This document shows positions 31,702 to 37,554 of a DNA stretch of 37,554 bases, in pieces. The stretch's first letter is position 1, and the number at the start of each line of letters is the position of its first letter. The translations under genes and the position numbers were made by a program. Source of the DNA: JAVJRN01 sp047635055 (GTDB lineage: Bacteria > Bacteroidota > Bacteroidia > Cytophagales > Cyclobacteriaceae); assembly GCA_047635055.1 (NCBI GenBank), contig JBLIIJ010000032.1, positions 1-37,554 on the forward strand, read 5' to 3'. The notes below the pieces were generated by a model. The model was not told where the DNA came from. It did no database searches and saw nothing but the letters and a program-made list of their open reading frames with translations.

Positions 31702-34700
31702 CTAAGATTTCTTTTTTCCAGAAAATATATTCAACGTTTTTTTCAATGTATTATCCAACAAGGCTAGATACAATAGACCAATCAGTACCCAGATGACAAT
31801 CATATTAAACAATACGGTATCAATCTTAAAATCTAAAATTTGCTTGTAGGGCGCATAAAAATGAGCTCTTCCATAGTGGGTATAAGGTTCTCTAAATATT
31901 GGATCTTTTTTCTGCACAAAATGGTTTCCAGACCTGATTATTTTATTAAACTCATTTCGGTTTTCCACAAGGTCAGCAACACTTTCGTTGTGATGGGCTC
32001 TTTTTAACCCATATAGCGCATCTCGTCCCATAATGTTGACTTGCGACTCATAAGTAGAGTCCTTTTGATCAACAGCCAATTCATATCGCTGTTTAAACAC
32101 GCCTTTTGCATAGTCAAAATAGGTGAGGAGTCGATTTCCAATCCTAGTATGAAACAAGTCCGGATGTAACGAACTACTCAATGAGAAAAACCTTAAACCT
32201 TGATGCTCTTCTAAATCCTTCAATTCGTATTTTAACAAATCAAATTCATCAGCATAAGCACCATAATTACTGGAGTCCCGAATGATTTGACGGGTTATAC
32301 TTTCCATTTTAGGAAGTAGATACGATCGTTTAAAAGAGGCGCTACTTGCATCCTTTTCTGAGTCAAAGAACAGCTTTTCAAAATCATTATGTTTGAACTG
32401 AGCAACAGTAATAGCCTCATACGCCCACCTCGACACCATTATATCACCAACAACAGGCACATATTCTTGCTTAGCAATACCTTGTTGGAGTTCATCAAAC
32501 TTAACAAGTGCACCCCCCAATAAAAGCTGAGGGACCAGTATAAATGGAATGAGAATATAAATAGTGATAATGCTATTTAGGGCACTAGATATATTCAGAC
32601 CTATAAGATTGGCAAAGCAACTTGTGGAAAACAGAATAACCCAATAAAAAAAGGTCATCCCTTGAATTTCTAAAATAAGGTTTCCAATAATGACAAAAGA
32701 CAAGGTTTGAACAGCCGATAGTGAAAAGAGGTAAAAAACCTTCGAATTGATATAGGAGAACCGGCTTAAATTCAAGAAAGACTCTCGTTCGAGTATTTTC
32801 CGGTCTTTGAATATTTCTTCTGCCGAAACAGACATACCCATAAAGAGCGCCACGACCACCGCCATAAACATGAACACCGGAAGGTTTTTATTATCTATAA
32901 AGGAGTAATTACCATCAGGTGCGTACTTAGTGAAGAATCCAAGTATTAATGCAAGTACTGGAGCTTCTAGCGCATTGATTAAGATATACTGGAAATTAGA
33001 TTGCTTCGATCGAAGATTTCTTTTTGAGAAAATTTTAAACTGATGCCAGAGGCTTGGAATATTAAAGTTGGTAGGAGGTAGACGTTCCTCGTACCTTATT
33101 CTCTTTAAATTCTTCTCAATATTTTCTTTGTATTTGCTGTACCAAGCATCAGGAGACACCCTTCTTTTTTGTGTTACTCTACCATAATCATCGATTTCCT
33201 TAGCCTCAATAATCTGAAGGATTTGCTCGGGGATTACATTACCACATCGTGTACACTCACTTTCGGCAGCATTTACTTGGGTACTCATGGTTTTGAAATA
33301 AACCACAGCGTCTATTGGATTACCATTATAAATGGGGAATCCACCTTTGTCAAGTAACCAAAGCTTATCAAATAACTTAAATATATCTGATGATGGCTGG
33401 TGAATAATAGCGAGAACCAACTTGCCTCTTCTCGACAGGTTTTTTAGCAGTTGCATGACCTTTTCTGAATCCATGGAGGACAGGCCAGATGTGGGTTCAT
33501 CTACAAAAAGCACCGATGGTTCACGCATTAACTCAAGTGCAATATTGAGTCTCTTTCGTTGACCACCCGAAATGAATTTGTTCAAGGGATCCCCAACTTT
33601 TAAGTCTTTAATGTCTCCGAGATCAAGGTCTTGTAACACCTTATCAACGGTCTTATTCAAGAGATGATCTGAAAAGTCACTAAAGGATATCTGCGCATTA
33701 AAGTACAGGTTTTCATAAACTGTTAGCTCTTCGAAAAGCAAATCATCTTGCGGCACGTAACCAATAACCCCCTCAATAGAAGCACGTGGTATTGAATAGC
33801 CATTAATAGCGACTCTACCTTTGGTTGGGGAAATCTTTCCGTTGAGCAGATTTATTAAAGTGGATTTCCCAACTCCACTGCCACCCATTACACCAATAAG
33901 ATTTCCTGACTCCTCATGGAAGTTAAACTCTTGTATGCCGTTGGTGCTATTTTTAAAATGAAAAGCTACATTTTCACCAGTAAGTACAATCTTTACTTTG
34001 TTTTTATCTTTTAAATACTCCTGAGTAATATCCGTTTCATATATCGATTCAATATTTGGGCCTTTTATTATTGTGCCCGGCTTGAGCAGGTAAAATTTGT
34101 TTTTTACAATCTTGTTACCTTCCAGGTAAAGGTTTAATGGACCTTCATATTTAAATACGTAAGTATCGGTGCTTTCTATTCTCAAGACGAAAATCTGACC
34201 AAATAAATTCTCCACATACATATGAAGAAATGCAGTAGCACCAGGGATTTTACGGTTTTTCTTACGCATCATCCAAGCAACTTCCTCTGGCCACTCCGTC
34301 ATTTTATTATCAATGACTAAACCATTATGAGGATCAAGGTTAACTTTTTTTGGATCCAAAATGAAGGATTGCATAGACTTAACCTCGTCTTGATTAAGGT
34401 TAAAGTTCATAGCTACCAAAAAAATAAACTCATTCTCTTTTGCAGATACCTTATTATCTGTGTTCATCAACTCAAGAAGTTGAAGAAATACAATAATTCG
34501 CTCTGGATAAAGTAATTCTTTATTGAGTTGATTGCAGATTTTGGCTACTTGCAATATGGAAGTGGAATCAATTCCTAATTCATGATCACCAGCGGGAGTG
34601 GTATTAGCTTCCCTATAAAACGAGAGATAGTCATAGTATAACTTTAGGTATTCATTGGTGAGTTCTTGATTGAGGTGCCTCTCCATATATGGCTTCACGA

Positions 34701-34794
34701 TGAGCTCACCAGAGTCAACACCATCGAGATTATCTTTCACACTTTCTATAATAGCGAAAAGATGTACTAGCGCATTAATAATAGATTCTTTCAT
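31702..34794 (-). CDS. Large ABCG-like ABC transporter with TerB-like N-terminus
   Basis: Single-chain half-transporter of 1030 residues. A TerB-like helical region (about 75-145; LLELMNTDNKVSAKENEF) comes first, then a beta-rich segment (about 195-265). The ATPase (about 268-500) has Walker A GGSGVGKST (304-312), signature ISGGQRKR (408-415), Walker B VLFVDE (428-433) and H-loop His465. A CTRC pair (514-517) could bind zinc. The ABC2 membrane part (about 605-760) has five helices, then a large soluble insert (about 765-985) and a last helix (about 992-1012). This is the Bacteroidota version of ABCG/White-type exporters; substrate unknown. The start lies two bases after the T-run of the upstream gene's terminator. 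Confidence 0.88.
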   Translation of the reverse strand: MKESIINALVHLFAIIESVKDNLDGVDSGELIVKPYMERHLNQELTNEYLKLYYDYLSFYREANTTPAGDHELGIDSTSILQVAKICNQLNKELLYPERIIVFLQLLELMNTDNKVSAKENEFIFLVAMNFNLNQDEVKSMQSFILDPKKVNLDPHNGLVIDNKMTEWPEEVAWMMRKKNRKIPGATAFLHMYVENLFGQIFVLRIESTDTYVFKYEGPLNLYLEGNKIVKNKFYLLKPGTIIKGPNIESIYETDITQEYLKDKNKVKIVLTGENVAFHFKNSTNGIQEFNFHEESGNLIGVMGGSGVGKSTLINLLNGKISPTKGRVAINGYSIPRASIEGVIGYVPQDDLLFEELTVYENLYFNAQISFSDFSDHLLNKTVDKVLQDLDLGDIKDLKVGDPLNKFISGGQRKRLNIALELMREPSVLFVDEPTSGLSSMDSEKVMQLLKNLSRRGKLVLAIIHQPSSDIFKLFDKLWLLDKGGFPIYNGNPIDAVVYFKTMSTQVNAAESECTRCGNVIPEQILQIIEAKEIDDYGRVTQKRRVSPDAWYSKYKENIEKNLKRIRYEERLPPTNFNIPSLWHQFKIFSKRNLRSKQSNFQYILINALEAPVLALILGFFTKYAPDGNYSFIDNKNLPVFMFMAVVVALFMGMSVSAEEIFKDRKILERESFLNLSRFSYINSKVFYLFSLSAVQTLSFVIIGNLILEIQGMTFFYWVILFSTSCFANLIGLNISSALNSIITIYILIPFILVPQLLLGGALVKFDELQQGIAKQEYVPVVGDIMVSRWAYEAITVAQFKHNDFEKLFFDSEKDASSASFKRSYLLPKMESITRQIIRDSSNYGAYADEFDLLKYELKDLEEHQGLRFFSLSSSLHPDLFHTRIGNRLLTYFDYAKGVFKQRYELAVDQKDSTYESQVNIMGRDALYGLKRAHHNESVADLVENRNEFNKIIRSGNHFVQKKDPIFREPYTHYGRAHFYAPYKQILDFKIDTVLFNMIVIWVLIGLLYLALLDNTLKKTLNIFSGKKKS

Positions 34795-34796
34795 AT

Positions 34797-34821
34797 AAAA
34801 AAGCCTCCACTTGGGAGGCTT
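34797..34821 (-). terminator. Terminator of lipoprotein gene, abutting the next start codon
   Basis: On the minus strand an eight-base stem AAGCCTCC / GGAGGCTT (loop CAAGT) is followed by TTTTTT. It lies 26 bases after the lipoprotein stop at 34848, and its T-run ends two bases before the ABC transporter's ATG at 34794. It can stop or weaken transcription into the transporter gene. Confidence 0.8.
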
Positions 34822-34847
34822 AATTTATTCAATATGTTTATAAATAA

Positions 34848-35663
34848 CTAACTCACTATTTCTGATCTCATATCAGCTACGCTTGTAGCGACATCTTCAA
34901 ATTGACCTTGGCTAATTTCACTTGATTCTCCCAATTGATCGAAGAACAGATTAATATATCTTAGGGTCGGTAAAACTTTGTTTACGTTTTCGTCTGCAGC
35001 ATGATCTTCCAATAGTTCTGTTAATTTTTGAACTTGAATTTTTTGTTGCGCAAGAACATTCATCAAGTCTTGGTTGTAGTTACTTGATTTGATAAGTTCA
35101 GAAGTGATGTAAAGTCCTTCGATCACACTCCCTGAAACAACAAGTAATGATTTCTTTTCTTCGCCATTTTGGTTCAAGTAATTATATGTTTCGAAGAAAG
35201 ACTCAGTAATAATCAATATCAATGAATCTTTATTTTCAAGATTTTCTTCTAGTCTTCTTACCAAAGATTCGTTAAAAGCAGTTGTGATATTCAATTCATC
35301 AACAAGTTTTCTGGAAACATCTAAAAATGCAACAGTACGGTCTTGCTCATTAAATGTACTAGCATAACTTAAATCAGCACCATATACCCCGAGGTTCAAA
35401 GCCTTTTGCCACTCGGTGATATATTTATCAACGTTCTTAGGATCATTTGTAATGTCACCAATGTAGCTCGCCTTTGCGTCTTGTAGCATTTTGGTTACTT
35501 CAAACGAAGTAGGAATTGGATAATCAAAGTTTGACTCCACAAATTCTTCCAATTCAGCTTTTTTCTCAAACGCTTGCTCTTTATTTTCTTTTTTACCTGA
35601 ACTACAGTTAGTTAGAAGTATTCCTGATAAAATGATAAGTGCGATGTTTAACTTTAATTTCAT
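34848..35663 (-). CDS. Helical lipoprotein upstream of ABC transporter
   Basis: Lipoprotein of 271 residues. The ATG at 35663 gives MKLKLNIALIILSGILLTNCSS with the lipobox LTNC (Cys20). A start eleven codons upstream (35696) is possible but would put non-signal residues before it and would lie inside the TATTTTTG box. The mature protein is helical, acidic and rich in Glu, Leu and Asn, with predicted helices throughout (VRRLEENLENKDSLILIITES). No enzyme motif is seen and no family recognised; its structure could be an alpha-helical bundle acting as a sensor. It precedes the ABC transporter by 53 bases with a terminator between, so a shared role is possible but expression may be unequal. Confidence 0.78.
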   Translation of the reverse strand: MKLKLNIALIILSGILLTNCSSGKKENKEQAFEKKAELEEFVESNFDYPIPTSFEVTKMLQDAKASYIGDITNDPKNVDKYITEWQKALNLGVYGADLSYASTFNEQDRTVAFLDVSRKLVDELNITTAFNESLVRRLEENLENKDSLILIITESFFETYNYLNQNGEEKKSLLVVSGSVIEGLYITSELIKSSNYNQDLMNVLAQQKIQVQKLTELLEDHAADENVNKVLPTLRYINLFFDQLGESSEISQGQFEDVATSVADMRSEIVS

Positions 35664-35693
35664 AATTTCTAAGTTGATCCTCATATTAAGTTT

Positions 35694-35701
35694 CAAAAAT
35701 A
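35694..35701 (-). promoter_or_regulatory. Bacteroidota-type -7 box TATTTTTG
   Basis: On the minus strand TATTTTTG matches TAnnTTTG, about 30 bases before the lipoprotein ATG at 35663. No TTTG stands at the expected distance upstream. The position supports the 35663 start, since the alternative start at 35696 would lie within the box. Confidence 0.4.
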
Positions 35702-35711
35702 ATTACACAAT

Positions 35712-35725
35712 GTACTTAATAGTAC
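35712..35725. promoter_or_regulatory. Short dyad in divergent promoter region
   Basis: GTACT-TAAT-AGTAC forms a five-base inverted repeat ten bases upstream of the TATTTTTG box and 55 bases before the epimerase ATG. It could be an operator between the two divergent genes, but five-base arms can arise by chance. Confidence 0.2.
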
Positions 35726-35780
35726 TAAAATGAAATTTATTTTGCCAACGGAAATTGTATCTAATAAGTTTTATTCATCA

Positions 35781-36716
35781 ATGGAATTCGTAACCCAACA
35801 GATAAATGGTATTATTCTTCACCATTTAAAAATAGAAAAACAGCTTTTAATGACCGTATGCTCTAATTTTGGAGCAAAACTCACCCATTTAAACTTTCAG
35901 GCAGGCGGGAAAAATATTCCTGTTTTGTGGGAGTTGACATTGCCAGAAATTAAATCAGGCGCATGGTGTAAAAGTGAAATTCTGTTTCCTTTCCCAAATC
36001 GGTTAAGAGATGGGCGTTATGAGTTCGAGGGGACCACCTATCAATTCCCTATTGATGAGCCCATTAATATGAATGCCATTCATGGTTTTGTGAATAATCG
36101 TCCTTTCGAGGTGAAGGAGATGGTTGTAAAGGATGATAAAGCCAAAATATCACTTCAACATGATTTTTTGGGAGACTTCAAGCACTACCCATTTGCTTTT
36201 AGCCTCACTGTATCTTTTGAATACGATTTGAATTTAAAATCATTGAACACATCTTTCGATGTGGTGAATATGGGCGATAAAAAAATGCCTTTCGGTCTAG
36301 GTTGGCATCCTTATTTTAGCTTTAATAATGAACTCATTCATAAGATTAAAATGAAGTTGCCTGACGTTGATTTAATTGAAATGGATGAGAGACAATTGCC
36401 AACCGGTAATAGGCATCCTTATCAAATTGCGCAAATTGACTTTGCGAAAGCCTATATGGATCATGGGTTTCATATCGCTGATTTAATTCCAAAATATGCT
36501 ATCAGCGATGGATTTTTCAAACTTGATTTTGAAGCGGGAGATAAGCTTGAATACCTGCAAATATTTAATCCTAAAAATGATGAAGGTGTCGCTATTGAGC
36601 CTATGAGTTGTAATGTTGATGCGTTCAACAATAAAGACGGCTTAGTAGCATTGGAATCAGGTGAAACATGGTCAAGCCATTTCGCGATAAATTTTTCAAC
36701 GATCGAACAGTCTTGA
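35781..36716 (+). CDS. Aldose 1-epimerase family protein
   Basis: Sugar-mutarotase-like protein of 311 residues from the ATG at 35781 (328 if the ATG at 35730 is used; the extra 17 residues look unstructured, so the later start is preferred). The galactose mutarotase-like beta-sandwich is indicated by MNAIHGFVNNRPFE (first active-site His), FGLGWHPYFSF (second His) and VAIEPMSCNVDAFNN with the catalytic Glu. Such enzymes interconvert the alpha and beta forms of aldoses or hexose-6-phosphates. No other sugar gene is nearby, so the substrate is open. It is divergent from the lipoprotein gene and followed by a 191-base gap. Confidence 0.87.
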   Translation: MEFVTQQINGIILHHLKIEKQLLMTVCSNFGAKLTHLNFQAGGKNIPVLWELTLPEIKSGAWCKSEILFPFPNRLRDGRYEFEGTTYQFPIDEPINMNAIHGFVNNRPFEVKEMVVKDDKAKISLQHDFLGDFKHYPFAFSLTVSFEYDLNLKSLNTSFDVVNMGDKKMPFGLGWHPYFSFNNELIHKIKMKLPDVDLIEMDERQLPTGNRHPYQIAQIDFAKAYMDHGFHIADLIPKYAISDGFFKLDFEAGDKLEYLQIFNPKNDEGVAIEPMSCNVDAFNNKDGLVALESGETWSSHFAINFSTIEQS

Positions 36717-36813
36717 GTTTCGGAATTCTTAGTCGAAGGCACAAATAGCGATATATATTATTTCGACGGGTGTTTGTATTGATAATTGGTAACTCTTCGT
36801 TGCTTGAGGAGTA

Positions 36814-36821
36814 TACCTTTG
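36814..36821 (+). promoter_or_regulatory. Bacteroidota-type -7 box TACCTTTG
   Basis: TACCTTTG fits TAnnTTTG and lies 86 bases before the ATG of the membrane fusion protein gene. The -33 TTTG is not seen at the usual distance (TTGG at 36786 is the nearest match), so the call is tentative. The long leader holds nothing else I recognise. Confidence 0.35.
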
Positions 36822-36907
36822 TAAATATCAATCCAGCCTAGTTTCAATAATGATTAACTAAAAATGATTTGGTTGATTATGAAACGGTTGTAAGTAAAGA
36901 AAAAACC

Positions 36908-37554
36908 ATGAAAAGGAAGCAAATACTCATCAGCTCTGCTGTTGTTTTAGGATTAATTATTACTTTTTTTACATTAAGAGGCGCCCAAAATGTTGTTGGG
37001 AATAATATTGTCGTTGATGTTCAAATTGGTGAGTTTATTATCGAAGTAAACACAACTGGCGAATTAGAGGCTAAGAACTCTACGGAAATAATGGGACCTT
37101 CAAGATTGCGTAATTACCGTATCTGGAATGTAAATATTCAACGTATTATTCCAGAAGGAACTTACGTAAAAAAGGGGGAATTCGTAGCATCCCTAGATCC
37201 TTCTGATCTAACCAATAGAATGAAGGATGTTCAATTAGAATTAGAGGAGAAAGAGTCAAAATATATTCAAACGAAACTCGATACAACATTGCAAATGCGC
37301 GAAGCGAGAAATATGTTGATTAATCTAGGATATGAGGTTCAAGAAAAAGAATTAATTCTAGAGCAATCTCAATTTGAACCCCCAGCTACGATTAAGCAAG
37401 CACAGATTAATGTTGAAAAAGCCATAAGAGCTTTAAAGCAAGCCACAGAAAACTATCAAATCAGGAAACGTCAGAATATTGCGATAATGCAAGAAGTATC
37501 TGCGAAAAGAAGGAAGTCAAAAAATGAATTAGATGGAATGATGGAGCTTCAACA
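36908..37554 (+). CDS. Membrane fusion (HlyD-type) protein, cut by window end
   Basis: The first 215 codons of an efflux periplasmic adaptor. The start is ATG at 36908 with an N-terminal helix (MKRKQILISSAVVLGLIITFFTL). The barrel-sandwich half VQIGEFIIEVNTTGELEAKNS (about residues 40-60) follows, then RIIPEGTYVKKGEFVASLDPSDL, the lipoyl-like turn of these adaptors, and a long coiled-coil hairpin (from about 98 to the edge; QLELEEKESKYIQTKL and KQAQINVEKAIRALKQA). Relatives pair with MacB-type permeases and outer membrane channels. The permease at 1562 is of that type but 35 kb away, so the real partner is probably just beyond the window. Confidence 0.87.
   Translation, partial: MKRKQILISSAVVLGLIITFFTLRGAQNVVGNNIVVDVQIGEFIIEVNTTGELEAKNSTEIMGPSRLRNYRIWNVNIQRIIPEGTYVKKGEFVASLDPSDLTNRMKDVQLELEEKESKYIQTKLDTTLQMREARNMLINLGYEVQEKELILEQSQFEPPATIKQAQINVEKAIRALKQATENYQIRKRQNIAIMQEVSAKRRKSKNELDGMMELQ

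Noticed and set aside
1..37554. Defence system, prophage, CRISPR array, insertion sequence or tRNA
   Set aside because: No nuclease-plus-sensor gene pair, phage structural gene, regular spaced repeat, transposase or cloverleaf was seen on either strand.

Overview
The window is chromosomal DNA from an AT-rich Bacteroidota genome, most likely of the Cytophagales type (for example near Fulvivirga, Marivirga or Reichenbachiella; the genus is inference). The evidence is a FecI-type sigma factor with a FecR anti-sigma ending in a DUF4974-like domain and an STN/carboxypeptidase-regulatory-domain protein, a SMUG2-like (DUF4918) glycosylase, a Bacteroidota-type ParE/ParC pair, menaquinone genes of the classical o-succinylbenzoate route, TAnnTTTG-like promoter boxes and weak Shine-Dalgarno sites. 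No rRNA, tRNA, CRISPR array, insertion sequence or prophage was found. Most of it is ordinary core and lineage-level gene content, with two decayed genes.

Layout. 1-3.4 kb: a secreted GATase1-like protein often labelled asparagine synthetase B, a divergent MacB/FtsX-type permease, and apt. 3.4-3.9 kb: a frameshifted lipoprotein pseudogene. 3.9-6.7 kb (minus): a small lipoprotein, a fatty acid hydroxylase/sterol desaturase, and an ECF sigma factor overlapping a membrane protein that is probably its regulator. 6.7-15.9 kb (plus): a small membrane protein and then a topoisomerase IV operon, parE - two related lipase-like lipoproteins - DUF1028 protein - parC - SanA-like protein. The three inserted genes overlap by ATGA, so they are translationally coupled. 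15.9-19.9 kb: HPt protein, endonuclease/exonuclease/phosphatase-fold protein, TerB-like protein, rhomboid protease, radical SAM protein and DoxX-like protein.

20.1-28.8 kb holds split menaquinone genes. On the minus strand menI-menF-menD form one tight unit (isochorismate to SEPHCHC, plus DHNA-CoA hydrolysis). menE lies about 3 kb away in another minus unit, coupled to an unknown 229-residue protein and to a decayed third gene. Between menD and menE, on the plus strand, sits a three-gene sigma - STN/CPD protein - FecR module with no TonB-dependent receptor. menB, menC and menA are not in the window.

28.8-37.5 kb: histidine phosphatase, MBL-fold hydrolase, SMUG2-like DNA glycosylase, RluE-like pseudouridine synthase, a 1030-residue ABCG-like transporter with a TerB-like N-terminus beside a lipoprotein, an aldose 1-epimerase-like protein, and the start of a membrane fusion protein cut by the window edge. 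Several genes have non-ATG starts, including both sigma factors (TTG). I found no clearly new biological system. The most interesting leads are the coupled lipase/DUF1028 cassette inside the topoisomerase IV operon, the receptor-less sigma/FecR module splitting the men genes, the ABC transporter whose start codon abuts a terminator, and the decayed member of the menE operon.
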